Part shown: positions 18,038 to 27,143 of the stretch, one piece after another
Position numbering within the stretch: position 1 is the stretch's first letter
How the letters are laid out: the number at the start of each line of letters is the position of its first letter
Source of the DNA: JABAQJ01 sp046327745
Lineage (GTDB): Bacteria > Gemmatimonadota > Gemmatimonadetes > Gemmatimonadales > Gemmatimonadaceae
Assembly: GCA_046327745.1 (NCBI GenBank)
Contig: JAXLXV010000010.1
Location: forward strand, 1-64,000
DNA: 64,000 nucleotides
Direction: 5' to 3'
Notes under the pieces: model-generated
Told to the model about the DNA's origin: nothing
The model's input: only the letters and a program-made list of their open reading frames with translations
Database searches by the model: none
Program-made: the position numbers and the translations under genes

Positions 18038-18090
18038 TAAGTACACGGCGTGTAACTTGTTTTCTCCGAAAAAAGATTTTAAATTACGTC
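18038..18090 (+). promoter_or_regulatory. Promoter and operator-like inverted repeat of the nucleotidyltransferase operon
   Basis: An AT-rich island stands out in GC-rich DNA. AAGTACAC and GTGTAACTT around GGC (18038-18057) form an inverted repeat with one bulged base. A weak -35 (TTGTTT, 18057-18062) is 17 bases from a -10-like TAAATT (18080-18085), which would put the transcription start at about the GTG start codon (18091). No Shine-Dalgarno is present, so a leaderless mRNA is likely. The inverted repeat could be the operator for autoregulation by the downstream DNA-binding protein. Confidence 0.5.
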
Positions 18091-18669
18091 GTGGACCTTT
18101 CTCGCGAAGCCATTGCAGACGCCCTTACGCGCGTCGGCGAGCGCCTGCACGCCGAGGGCCAAGCTGTTGCCCTGGTCATAGCGGGAGGCGCCGCACTCAG
18201 TCTGCTAGGAATCATCGAGCGCGCAACGAGTGACGTCGATGTCATTGCATGGAGCGAATCAGGAAGGTCTGAGGACCTGACGCCCCCGCCCCCTCAGCTG
18301 CCGGGCGCTCTAAGGACAGCCGTTGACGCGGTTGGGAAAGAGCTCGGACTCGCGTTTGATTGGTTCGATCTCCGCGTGGCAACGGAGTGGCAGCTCGGGC
18401 TCCCCGAGGGATTTGCCGGCCGCGTGACGTGGAAGGTCTACGGTCGAGCCTTGCGAGTAGGCATCGCGGCGCGCGAAGACTTGATCTATTTCAAGCTGGT
18501 CGCCGCGGCGGACGCTCTCCATCCGCGACACTACCGTGACCTGATCCAGCTCAAGCCGAGCGATCCGGAGCTCACGCACGCGATGCAGGAAGCGATGCGT
18601 ACGAACGTGGGGATAGATGACGAACTTGCGCGAGTCGCCGGCCGGGTCAGGGAGGCGCGAGGTGCCTAA
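18091..18669 (+). CDS. Nucleotidyltransferase (AbiEii/DUF6036-like), putative toxin
   Basis: 192 residues from the GTG at 18091. The longer open frame upstream overlaps the CheX-containing gene and has no family character. The polymerase-beta-type nucleotidyltransferase signature is clear: VIAGGAALSLLGIIE followed by ATSDVDVIA gives GG-x-x-L and T-x-D-V-D, and the later DLIYFKLVAAADALHPRHYRD resembles the D-L-x-x-x-K-L-x-A-x-x-x-R motif of AbiEii-like proteins. Such enzymes transfer nucleotides to tRNA or protein. The following gene overlaps it by 8 bases and encodes a likely winged-helix protein, which suggests a type IV-like toxin-antitoxin or antiphage pair. Confidence 0.7.
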   Translation: MDLSREAIADALTRVGERLHAEGQAVALVIAGGAALSLLGIIERATSDVDVIAWSESGRSEDLTPPPPQLPGALRTAVDAVGKELGLAFDWFDLRVATEWQLGLPEGFAGRVTWKVYGRALRVGIAAREDLIYFKLVAAADALHPRHYRDLIQLKPSDPELTHAMQEAMRTNVGIDDELARVAGRVREARGA

Positions 18670-19558
18670 CGAAACGACCGATGCCATTGAGCGCCTGAGC
18701 GGAGCCGCGGTGACGGCACTCTGGCGCCAATGGGCCGCTTTGGGCGAAGCCGCCGCAAAGCCACCGCGAACGATCGTGGACTTGGAGGCCCTGTTGCTCG
18801 CGTCGGAGTGGTTCGCAGAAGATGAACCGCGGCTTACCTCAGTTTCCGCGTTGTGGCGACGTCGATTCGAGTCACTGGTTTCTTCGCAGCGACTCAGGAA
18901 CCTACGGGAACGAAGCGCCAAGTGGCTCCCCGCGTCGACTGCGAACCGCCGCGTGTCCGAACGGCTGGGTGACGCGTCTTCCTCGCGCAAGCCGACGAGC
19001 CGGGTGCAACGAAGTTCCGTTTCGCCAGTCGCACGAGGTATCCCCACGCTGCAACTTCAGCTGCGACTCCTGCTTGGGGTCGGCGCCAAGGCCGACACCA
19101 TGGCGCTCCTGCTTGGTCGGCGCCAAGATCAGTCGCTACCCGACTGGTGCATCGCACACGAGACGGCGTACGGATCGCACGCCGTCAGAAAAGTCACGAA
19201 GGACCTTGCCACCTCGAACGTCATCGCGTCGTCTCGCGATGGGCAGCATCGCATCGTTGAGCCGGAATCGTGGTGGAAGATCTTGCAGCGGCCCGCGCCA
19301 GAGCGCACCGTGTGGCAAAGCTGGGCCGTCATCTTCGCGTGGACGGCCGCGGCGCGTGTGATCATTCGTCGAGGAATGGCACGGAATGTCACGCCTTATG
19401 CGCTGGGCGGACAGCTGGACACGCTCGGGGAGGCGTTAGGCGATCCACTCCCGTGGTCTGCTCCCCTGCGTCCGCCAGGCCCGAATGCTGAAGCGGGGGT
19501 CGCTGCGTTCGTGAGGCGTTGTGAGGAGCTGACGAGGGACTTGACGACCGACGCGTAG
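18662..19558 (+). CDS. Winged-helix-like partner of the nucleotidyltransferase, putative antitoxin/regulator
   Basis: 298 residues from GTG 18662, chosen because GGGAGG lies just upstream and the overlap with the previous gene is only 8 bases; an ATG at 18617 is also in frame. Residues about 115-205 have a helix-turn-helix look: LRLLLGVGAKADTMALLLGR, then SHAVRKVTKDLATSNVIASS and a possible wing (DGQHRIVEPESWW). The rest is helical and not assigned. By analogy with AbiEi/AbiEii, this would be the autoregulating antitoxin, but here the toxin gene comes first, the reverse of the AbiE order. Function is inferred from context. Confidence 0.55.
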   Translation: MPNETTDAIERLSGAAVTALWRQWAALGEAAAKPPRTIVDLEALLLASEWFAEDEPRLTSVSALWRRRFESLVSSQRLRNLRERSAKWLPASTANRRVSERLGDASSSRKPTSRVQRSSVSPVARGIPTLQLQLRLLLGVGAKADTMALLLGRRQDQSLPDWCIAHETAYGSHAVRKVTKDLATSNVIASSRDGQHRIVEPESWWKILQRPAPERTVWQSWAVIFAWTAAARVIIRRGMARNVTPYALGGQLDTLGEALGDPLPWSAPLRPPGPNAEAGVAAFVRRCEELTRDLTTDA

Positions 19559-19570
19559 CGGTGGCGTCGC

Positions 19571-21943
19571 TCATCGCAGACCGACGCGCTTGAGCAGCGC
19601 TTGATACCGTGGGTCGGGGTCCAACGGCAGGAGCAACTCGCTCCCGCGCACGAGCGAGACCCTCGAGTCGGCCACTGCCCGTTCCATCCAGTGCATGGCG
19701 CTGTCTGGCATTCCCAAGTGCGCATACGCGGCGGCGATCTTGTTGGGTGACAAGGCGTCGCGATCGAGCCGTGAGAGCTGTCGCAGGGCTTCGTCTTTCC
19801 GGCCAGCGTGCGCGAGAGCGATGGGCCGAAGGACTGGCGAGACCGGACGGCCAATGCGCGCCGCCAGGGCCTGCGCCACTTCGAACTCCCGAAGGTCACC
19901 TCGCAAAGCCGCGAGCAGCGCACGATGCGCTTGCCATCCATTAGTGGTAGACATCGAATCGAGTGCCAGACCGGCGCGAACAACGCGCGTGGCCTCCTCC
20001 AGCCGATCCGCTCTCATCAGCTCGATCGCATACGTGTCCCCGGCGAGGAAGGGGTCGACCTCGCTGGCGCGGTGGGCGAGCTGCACGGCATCTTCGTAAT
20101 TGCCGAACGCTGCCTCGAGATCGGCGGCACACCACAGGCTATAGACATTGCCGGGGTCGAGCGCGACGGATCGTCGCGCGTCTTCGCGGGCCTGGCGGTA
20201 CTCGCGACGATCAGCGCGGACGAAGGCGCGCGACATCAGAACCTCAGGATCGTCTGGGGCGAGCCTCGCCGAACGGTCGCTGGCCGCGAACATCTCGGTG
20301 ATGCGAGCGTCTTGCTGACGCGAGTTCCAATCGAAAGAGATCGCGAACGCCAACCCAGCGTACGCCCTGGCAAAGGTGGTGTCTGCGCGGCTGGCGCGGC
20401 GGAACAGGTCGATGGCCTGCCGGACGGATGTGTCCGCCCACTGATCCATTGCGCGACGTGCCGACAGGTACAACGCGTAGGCGTCGGGATCCACCTGAGT
20501 TGCGGCGAACGCCACGCGGCGCGAGTCGGCTGGGACGAGTGATTCGGCGAGCGCATCGGCCACACGAACCCCGAGCGCCCGCTGGCCCACGAAGAGATCA
20601 GCGAGCGACGTATCGAACGATTGCTGCCAACGTGTCGTCTCGTCAGTGACATCGATCAACTCTGGACTCACGCGCACACGCCCGCGTCCCTTCGCGGTGG
20701 GCTCCCATACCACGGTTCCGGTCACCACGTAGCGCACGCCGAGTTCTCGCGCCACCTCCACAAGCGGCTTTGTTGTCCCGCGGAAGTGATTTGATGACGG
20801 GGACCCTTTCACCAGCAGCCCGGCGTGACGCGACAGCGCGCCACGCAGCTCGTCCGCGAGACCGTCGCCGAACCACTCATCCTCGGCACGTCCGTGATTC
20901 TCCAGGGGAAGGACGGCAATGGGGATCGGCCCATCGGCCGCCGTCGCTGGCGTGCCAAGGCGCGTTCTTGCGCCTCCCGCCCGCGACCCGAGCCACGCCG
21001 CCGCTACCAGCGCGAGTACCGTTGTCATGGGCAGCACGATGCGTTTCCAACCGACGCGGGCAGTGGGACGCACCGGCGTCGCTTGATGCGCGGGTTCGGT
21101 CGTCGTGGAGCCTAACGCCGCCGCCAAGTCGCCCGCCGTGCGAAAGCGATCGGCGGGCACCGGCGCCAGCGCTCGCTGCAACACGGTCTGCAGGTCTGCC
21201 GGCACCGCATGGCGGAGTTTGGTAACGTCCGGTGCCGGTTCCGACAGGCGTCGCGCGAGGGTCATCTGCGCCGTGGCGGCCCGATGTGGAATCTCGCCCG
21301 CTAGCATCTCGAAGAGCAGACAGCCCAGAGAGTAGATGTCCGACCTCCCGTCTACATCGCGCTCGCCACTGGCCTGCTCGGGGCTCATGTAGTTCGGCGT
21401 GCCCATCGTGAGGCCGGTGGCCGTCATGCGGTCGGCACTGGCATTCGACAACGCCCGTGCGACTCCGAAATCGATCACCATCGCATGACCGTCCACCAGG
21501 AGCACATTCTCCGGCTTGATGTCGCGGTGCACGACGCCATGGCGGTGCGCGAAGTCCAGCGCCGACGCGACCTCGTGAGCAATCTGCCGGGCCTGCACGA
21601 CAGGAAGTTGCACCTGCTGCGTAAGCAGCGCGCGCACCGATTGCCCGTCGAGAAACGGCATCACATAGTAGAGCAGTCCCTCACTCGCTGGCTCGCTGGT
21701 GCGCAAGACCGGGACGATATAGGGATGAGTGAGCTGGGCCATGATCGCCATCTCGCGCCGGAATCGGTCGGCGCTGAGCTCTGCCACCACTTCTGGCGGG
21801 AGCACCTTAATCACGACCTTCCTTGCGAGTGCAACTTCCTCGGCAAGGAACACGCGGCTCATCCCTCCAGTCCCCAACTCCTCCACGACGCGATACGTTG
21901 CGCCGAGGTCGTGCTGGAGGTGAGCGAGGAGGTCGTTGGTCAC
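19571..21943 (-). CDS. Membrane serine/threonine kinase with TolB-like and TPR domains
   Basis: 790 residues. Kinase domain about 17-280: Gly-rich loop ELGTGGMSRVFLAEE, Lys in KVVIKVLPPE, catalytic HRD in VVHRDIKPENVLL, DFG in VIDFGVAR, and activation segment GTPNYMSPEQASG. One transmembrane helix follows (LPMTTVLALVAAAWLGS). The extracytoplasmic part starts with a TolB N-terminal/adenylate-cyclase-associated type segment (IAVLPLENHGRAEDEWFGDG, YVVTGTVVWE) and ends in TPR repeats. All catalytic residues are present, so it should be active. It is transcribed away from the nucleotidyltransferase pair (convergent, 12 bases apart) and downstream of a second kinase on the same strand. Confidence 0.93.
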   Translation of the reverse strand: MTNDLLAHLQHDLGATYRVVEELGTGGMSRVFLAEEVALARKVVIKVLPPEVVAELSADRFRREMAIMAQLTHPYIVPVLRTSEPASEGLLYYVMPFLDGQSVRALLTQQVQLPVVQARQIAHEVASALDFAHRHGVVHRDIKPENVLLVDGHAMVIDFGVARALSNASADRMTATGLTMGTPNYMSPEQASGERDVDGRSDIYSLGCLLFEMLAGEIPHRAATAQMTLARRLSEPAPDVTKLRHAVPADLQTVLQRALAPVPADRFRTAGDLAAALGSTTTEPAHQATPVRPTARVGWKRIVLPMTTVLALVAAAWLGSRAGGARTRLGTPATAADGPIPIAVLPLENHGRAEDEWFGDGLADELRGALSRHAGLLVKGSPSSNHFRGTTKPLVEVARELGVRYVVTGTVVWEPTAKGRGRVRVSPELIDVTDETTRWQQSFDTSLADLFVGQRALGVRVADALAESLVPADSRRVAFAATQVDPDAYALYLSARRAMDQWADTSVRQAIDLFRRASRADTTFARAYAGLAFAISFDWNSRQQDARITEMFAASDRSARLAPDDPEVLMSRAFVRADRREYRQAREDARRSVALDPGNVYSLWCAADLEAAFGNYEDAVQLAHRASEVDPFLAGDTYAIELMRADRLEEATRVVRAGLALDSMSTTNGWQAHRALLAALRGDLREFEVAQALAARIGRPVSPVLRPIALAHAGRKDEALRQLSRLDRDALSPNKIAAAYAHLGMPDSAMHWMERAVADSRVSLVRGSELLLPLDPDPRYQALLKRVGLR

Positions 21944-22067
21944 CGTAGGGCTCTACCCTGAGGCCAGTGTTGACTATCGCGTGCTGGCCGACATCGCGAC
22001 AGGCAGTCGTTGTTGCTGCAAGGAGATATTGAGTGCGGTCTCGGGTCAAACGGGTGGCGCATAGGGG

Positions 22068-24578
22068 TCAATCCCGCGGCTTCATGAACTCCTTGAACGC
22101 TGCGCAGTCTTTGATGGGATCGAGCAGATGTTCATCAACCACGCCGATGAGACCGGGGGCATCCTCCCAGTACTCGGTGTAAGGCGCTCCTCGTCGCAAC
22201 GCTTGAACGAAGTAGCCCACCGCCCGATCGCACGCGCCCAGCTGTGCCGCGATGCGCCCCTGCCAGGCGATGTTCGTGCCGCCGAGGTATGGCGTGGTCA
22301 GCGCACCCAGGCGTGCGACGTAGCGCTCCGCGGCCTCCCGATCGTTGCGTCTGACGGCGACGACGCCCAACCACCCCAGTGCGTCCACATTCGAGCTGTC
22401 GGACGCAAGCACCTGCTCGAAGATCGACGTCGCTTGATCGACCTGTCCCAGGTCAAACAGCGTGACGCCGAGCAGTGGCCCGAATGCGAGCACCGTCTTC
22501 TTCGCGATCTTGCCACGATACCACTCGACCGCCTGCCGATCGATCTCGTCGGCGCCCGCGGCGTGACCGTGGTAGCGAAGTTGGTACGCGGTACCGCGAA
22601 GCAGGTAGGGATCGAAGCGCTCCAGCGCTTGAAGGGCGCTCAGACGTGTGCGGACGTCGTCCATTCGGCCGAGCGCCGCCAGCGCCCGCAACTCCAGGCC
22701 GATCCCGGCCGGCGTTTCCCCGGACTCCCTGAGCCCATCTCGCGCTGCACGCAGTTCGTTCTCGTAGTCGCCCGCATGGTGCAGCACGACGGTGTAGAAC
22801 TCCCACATGCGCGGCGCCAAACGGTTTACCGCATGTCGCAAGGATAGCTGTGCGCGACGCGCCGCTTCACTCCACCGGTTCGTGCGATACGCTTCTTGCG
22901 CCTGTGCCCAGACAGGCGACAGTTCCAACATGCGTGTTGTTTGTCGGAACTGCTCCTCGATGTCGCCATCAACCCAGGCGCGCATGTAGTCGTACCATAC
23001 GGCATCACCGGCGGGCAGAGACGCCCGACGCGGCGCCAATAAACGGAGCAAGGAGTCGCTGCGACCGATCGCCTGGTTGGCATTCCACTCCGCCATTGAT
23101 AGCTCAAGCAGCACCTTGGCCGACGAAGAATCGAGTGCTCGGGAGCGATAGAAGTGCACGAGCGCTTGCGCGGGATTGTTCTGACGCTGCAACTCCAAGC
23201 CGAGCATCAGCTCCCGGTACGCATCCAGCGACTGCGGCAGCTCAGTCTTCGCCGCATTGCCGAGTAGTGGATCCAGTCGCGCCGATAGCGCCACCACTAC
23301 TCGATCGCGTATGGCCCCCAGCGCCTCGCGTTGACGTGCCATCGGCACCGTGACCAGACCGATGGGTGCCGCTTGGCTGTTCGTGGCTGCATCGACGATC
23401 TGTGCCTGGATGGCCAACGAGTCGCCCTGCCGGAAGTAGTGTCCCGCCACCACCAACCCGGCGTCTGTTTCCTGCGCCACGAATCGCGGGTCGCTGGTGT
23501 TTGCCCCGTTCACCTTGGCGGCCTGCACGGCCATGACCGTTGACGTCGGCGCGATATCCACGGCGGCAGAGCGCGACAGGTCATTCGTGATCACGTCGGC
23601 GATCATCAGCCCAAGCGCGTCCAACGAGTCCACGCCCGTGCGATTTTCGAAGCGCATGACCGCTACGCGCTTCGCTGATGCCGCACCCGGCGCTTGGCGG
23701 GCGCTCCGCCACGCATAGCCGCCAGCAGCAACTGTCAGGATCACCAACACCCCGGCGGCCACTGAGAGTCGGCGCGGAACAGCGCTCCGTGTCACTGGCA
23801 CCGTCCCGCCGCCCGGCGTCTGCATGGCCTCCAGCACGGGGATCAACTCGTCCGCGCTCTGCGGCCGGTCGGCCGGCGACTTCTCCAAACATCGCATTAC
23901 CAGCTCAGCCAGCGCCGGCGGAATGCTCGCCCGGTGCTGGGACACCGGCGCCGCTGGGATTCCCACGTGCGCTGCCAAGACCTCCTGCGGTGACGATCCC
24001 GCAAAGGGCGTCCGTCCGATCAGCAGTTCATACGCCATCACGCCGAACGCGTAGATGTCCGACCGGTGGTCGATGTTCGGGTCCGCCGTCGCCTGCTCAG
24101 GACTCATGTAGGCGGGCGTGCCTAACGCCACGCCAGCGGTGGTCAGCACGTGCTGCCCCGTCGCCTCCGTCAGCGCCTTGGCCACGCCAAAGTCCGTGAC
24201 CAACGCGTGACGCTCGGCCAGCATGACGTTCTCGGGCTTGAGGTCACGGTGGACCACGCCGCGCTTGTGCGCATAGGCCATGGCGTCGGCGACGTCACGC
24301 AGGACGCGCACCGCGTCAGCGATCGGCAGCCGGCCGTCGTGCCTCAGCTTCTCTCGGAGCGAAGGCCCATCGACGTAGGGCATGACGTAGTACAGTCGCC
24401 CCGCCGCCTCGCCTGAGTCGTGGAGGGGAAGGACATGCGGATGCGTAAGGCTGGCCGCAATCGCGATCTCGCGCAGAAAGCGCTCTTTACCCAACGATGC
24501 GGTCAGGTCATCTCGCAGGACCTTCACCGCCACCATCCGCTGGTGCTTGAGATCTTGCGCCAGGTAAACCGTCGCCAT
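22068..24578 (-). CDS. Membrane serine/threonine kinase with TPR-rich sensor (5' end disturbed)
   Basis: 836 residues from the first ATG, but this ATG is inside the Gly-rich loop: the bases just upstream read DRYRIERALGAGG in the same frame, with no ATG, GTG or TTG before a TGA. Restoring one C near 24660 would join it to a GTG at 24681 giving VRLTSLNDP, a normal N-terminus for this family, so a one-base deletion is likely. Kinase motifs: VAVKVLRDD, VVHRDLKPENVML, VTDFGVAK and GTPAYMSPEQ. A single transmembrane helix (LSVAAGVLVILTVAAGGYA) is followed by a FlgO/TolB-like segment (KRVAVMRFENRTGVDSLDAL) and TPR repeats. The two adjacent kinases share architecture but are not identical. Confidence 0.9.
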   Translation of the reverse strand: MATVYLAQDLKHQRMVAVKVLRDDLTASLGKERFLREIAIAASLTHPHVLPLHDSGEAAGRLYYVMPYVDGPSLREKLRHDGRLPIADAVRVLRDVADAMAYAHKRGVVHRDLKPENVMLAERHALVTDFGVAKALTEATGQHVLTTAGVALGTPAYMSPEQATADPNIDHRSDIYAFGVMAYELLIGRTPFAGSSPQEVLAAHVGIPAAPVSQHRASIPPALAELVMRCLEKSPADRPQSADELIPVLEAMQTPGGGTVPVTRSAVPRRLSVAAGVLVILTVAAGGYAWRSARQAPGAASAKRVAVMRFENRTGVDSLDALGLMIADVITNDLSRSAAVDIAPTSTVMAVQAAKVNGANTSDPRFVAQETDAGLVVAGHYFRQGDSLAIQAQIVDAATNSQAAPIGLVTVPMARQREALGAIRDRVVVALSARLDPLLGNAAKTELPQSLDAYRELMLGLELQRQNNPAQALVHFYRSRALDSSSAKVLLELSMAEWNANQAIGRSDSLLRLLAPRRASLPAGDAVWYDYMRAWVDGDIEEQFRQTTRMLELSPVWAQAQEAYRTNRWSEAARRAQLSLRHAVNRLAPRMWEFYTVVLHHAGDYENELRAARDGLRESGETPAGIGLELRALAALGRMDDVRTRLSALQALERFDPYLLRGTAYQLRYHGHAAGADEIDRQAVEWYRGKIAKKTVLAFGPLLGVTLFDLGQVDQATSIFEQVLASDSSNVDALGWLGVVAVRRNDREAAERYVARLGALTTPYLGGTNIAWQGRIAAQLGACDRAVGYFVQALRRGAPYTEYWEDAPGLIGVVDEHLLDPIKDCAAFKEFMKPRD

Positions 24579-24681
24579 GCCGCCGGCGCCGAGTGCGCGC
24601 TCGATGCGGTAACGGTCGCTCAGCGCCGCGGGCAGGTCTTGCAGTGGCTCGGGCAGGGTCGTTCAGTGAAGTGAGACGCAC

Positions 24682-25082
24682 CACAATACGTCGACTGGCC
24701 TTAGCTAGCCAGAGATAGTGCGCTCTCGTGAGTCCGATGCCTGCTCTAAATAGACGGGATGATCGCGGTTGGTGCCTTCCGTACATCGGTCAACGAAACC
24801 ACTCGTCAGCCGCATCGTCGGCTCCACCAGAAAGGTAGAGATCACGTCCAACATTTACGGCTGGCGGCTTTGCGCCGTGGAGCGATGTTGGAGGTCGTGC
24901 ACTTGTCAGCCTACAACCGGGCGCTACGTACAGCGAAGTGGAGCGATGACTGTTTGACGAGCGCGACCGTCCAATGTACATCTCAACGATGGCAGCGTAG
25001 CACGCGATTGGAATCGTCGCGCGCCGCATAGCGTTGAATTCGCATCGACGATGCTATTGCGAGCACGTGACATCATGGGTTC
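24682..25082. other. Intergenic region with an inverted repeat
   Basis: About 400 bases between the second kinase and a small plus-strand gene. Both strands have open frames but none has recognisable protein character. A palindrome with arms TCCAACAT (24847-24854) and ATGTTGGA (24885-24892) encloses a second, imperfect GC stem (GGCGGC-TTT-GCGCC-like). The word GTGGAGCGATG occurs twice (24877 and 24939). Confidence 0.4.
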
Positions 25083-25589
25083 GTGATGACTATGCAAACT
25101 CACCGCCTTCTCTGGTTCGTTTGTCTGATCGGCATTTCGGAGGCTGTCCTCGCCAACGTTGCCGCGCAGGAGTCCGATCAGATGGGTGGTGGTCCGGTGC
25201 CTGCCATTGCCCATGCTCGCGGCGTCGCCGGTGATGTCGGCGATACGCTGGCGATTCACGCGAACATGGCGAGTGAGCCCACCACCCAAGGAAGGCTCGA
25301 ACGTCACGATGGCCAGCATGGCCTCGTGAGGCGCATCGCCGATGGCGTCGCGGCACTCGTCGGTCAACACGTAGTCACAACGATTCTGGGGAACGCCGCC
25401 GTCGGTGCGATGATCCCGATCAAGCAATCCGTAGTCGTATTTCTGGCGGCTGCGCTCGCGTCCTTGAAGCAGCTGTTTTCGCGGAGGAGAATCGTAGGCA
25501 CTCTTCCCCGCCGCCGATCTGGAGGCGATCGGCTCGACCGTCGGGGCAAACATCACGACCGCATCCCACGTTCGCCTCAGGCTCCCTGA
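25083..25589 (+). CDS. Hypothetical small exported protein
   Basis: 168 residues; starts at 25083 (GTG) or 25086 (ATG). The N-terminus THRLLWFVCLIGISEAVLA then NVAAQES looks like a signal peptide with an AQE-type cleavage zone, as in other exported proteins of this window. A second hydrophobic stretch (SVVVFLAAALASLKQLFSRRR) resembles the C-terminal tail of the DUF2167 protein at 29.3 kb, but the middle does not, so it may be a shrunken paralogue or unrelated. The last 25 residues are Arg-rich and may be out of frame. A long minus-strand frame overlaps it. I do not recognise a family. Confidence 0.35.
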   Translation: MMTMQTHRLLWFVCLIGISEAVLANVAAQESDQMGGGPVPAIAHARGVAGDVGDTLAIHANMASEPTTQGRLERHDGQHGLVRRIADGVAALVGQHVVTTILGNAAVGAMIPIKQSVVVFLAAALASLKQLFSRRRIVGTLPRRRSGGDRLDRRGKHHDRIPRSPQAP

Positions 25590-25640
25590 CGCCAGCTGCC
25601 CGCCGCCTTCAGCTCCAGTTTGTGAATTAAGCCCTTCGCC

Positions 25641-26990
25641 TTACACCTTCGGCAGCTCGAACCCACTCCGGTACTTCGCGCGCGTCATCTCATTCGCCTG
25701 CGCGTCGTTCTTGAACTGGCTGGCCGCCGCATCCCAGTAGACCTTGCGGCCCGTGAGCAACGCGATGTTCCCCATTTGCGCGTTGATCGCCGCCACGCTC
25801 CCCGTGTCGATGCCACACTTGAGGATCGACGCGTCATTCTTCTTGATGGCGTCGACGAAGTTTCGCGTGTGAAGATCCAGGTTGTCCGCGCGGTTGCCCT
25901 GTGACGGAATGGCCTCCAGTCGGTACTTCTGCACGTCGCCGTCCGTGTACGTCTCCGGGTTCACTTCCCAGCCGCCGCGGTTCACGACCAGCGTGCCGTT
26001 GTTGCCGACGAAGGCGATGCCTTCCGTCTTGCCATACGGTCCGCCGTCGATTCCCGTGGCGTGCTCCCAGAGCATGTTGAAGTCATCGTATTCGAACACC
26101 GCCTGCAACGTGTCCGGTGTTTCCGACGCGTCGTCTGGGTAGGCGAACTTGCCGCCACTGGCGACGACTGACTTGGGCGCCGTGGCCTTCATGGCGTAAA
26201 GGGCGATGTCGATTTCGTGCACCCCCCAGTCAGTCATCAGGCCGCCGGCGTAATCCCAGAACCAGCGGAAGTTGAAGTGAAAGCGATTGGGGTTGAACGG
26301 TCGTTGCGGGGCCGGTCCTAGCCAGCGGTCATAGTTCACCCCGGCAGGCGCAACACCATCGGGGAGTTTGGGCACCGGCTTCATCCATCCCTGGTAGGCC
26401 CACACCTTCACCAGGCGAATGCGCCCCAGCTTGCCCGAGCGCACGTAAGCGATGGCCTGCTCGTACTGCAGCCCGCTCCGCTGCCACTGGCCCACCTGCA
26501 CCATGCGGCCGGATCCCCGAGTGGCCGCTTGCATCACCCGGCATTCCTCGATGGTGTGGGCGATCGGCTTCTCGACATACACGTGCTTGCCGGCAGTCAC
26601 CGCATCAACCATCGCCAGGCAGTGCCAGTGATCCGGCGTAGCGACAATCACCGCGTCGATATCCGAGCGTTCGAGCAGACGGCGATGGTCATCGTAGACC
26701 TGCGGTGCCTTGCCGCCGAGTGTGACGACGTCCGCGGTGCGTGCGGTGAGGACGCCCTTGTCGACATCGGCGATAGCGACGCAGTTCAGGCCGGGGATCT
26801 TGAGGAAGGAGCGTGCGTCGCTCCACCCCATGCCATTGGCGCCAATGATCCCGAAGTTCAGCTGGTCGGAGGGGGCGACCTTTGCGCGCACTGACTCGGC
26901 AGCTGCAATACTCGGGAGGGATGTGGCGAGGGCGCCGCTGGCGAGGGTGGCGGTGGACTGCTTGAGGAAGGAGCGGCGGGAGGATTTCAC
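25641..26990 (-). CDS. Gfo/Idh/MocA-family oxidoreductase with Tat signal
   Basis: 449 residues from GTG 26990, which starts a twin-arginine signal (VKSSRRSFLKQSTATLASG). The longer upstream frame lacks protein character. The Rossmann NAD(P) site is LNFGIIGANGMGWSD, the catalytic-domain signature is VEKPIAHTIEE, and the C-terminal domain follows (GGLMTDWGVHEIDIALYAM with the conserved His). This is the large secreted Gfo/Idh/MocA type common in Planctomycetota, Bacteroidota and Gemmatimonadota, acting on sugars or polyols. No partner genes for a sugar pathway are adjacent. The motifs are intact. Confidence 0.92.
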   Translation of the reverse strand: MKSSRRSFLKQSTATLASGALATSLPSIAAAESVRAKVAPSDQLNFGIIGANGMGWSDARSFLKIPGLNCVAIADVDKGVLTARTADVVTLGGKAPQVYDDHRRLLERSDIDAVIVATPDHWHCLAMVDAVTAGKHVYVEKPIAHTIEECRVMQAATRGSGRMVQVGQWQRSGLQYEQAIAYVRSGKLGRIRLVKVWAYQGWMKPVPKLPDGVAPAGVNYDRWLGPAPQRPFNPNRFHFNFRWFWDYAGGLMTDWGVHEIDIALYAMKATAPKSVVASGGKFAYPDDASETPDTLQAVFEYDDFNMLWEHATGIDGGPYGKTEGIAFVGNNGTLVVNRGGWEVNPETYTDGDVQKYRLEAIPSQGNRADNLDLHTRNFVDAIKKNDASILKCGIDTGSVAAINAQMGNIALLTGRKVYWDAAASQFKNDAQANEMTRAKYRSGFELPKV

Positions 26991-27143
26991 GGACGGGGTG
27001 GGAGAGGGATCCCAGAGTATCTCGTGAGTTGGGGATGGCGTCAACGCGGAGGCGGGGGCACGATGACGGGCCCTACGCTGTGCGGGTGCAGCTTGCGGCA
27101 TGTATACGCCGAGTTGCCAAGCCGTCGTACGGGAGCATAGCGT

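Noticed and set aside
17593..18090. Long 5' extension of the nucleotidyltransferase frame
   Set aside because: It overlaps the REC-REC-CheX gene in another frame and is Arg/Cys-rich; the AT-rich promoter island marks the true start.
24847..24892. attC-like site (GTCCAAC ... GTTGGAG around an imperfect stem)
   Set aside because: The right-hand core fails GTTRRRY at its last base, no integrase gene or further attC copies are seen, and the neighbouring genes are not cassette-like. Kept only as an inverted repeat.
24924..25556. 210-codon minus-strand open frame overlapping the small exported protein gene
   Set aside because: Composition is Arg/His/Asp-rich with no hydrophobic core or motif; the opposite frame has a signal peptide.
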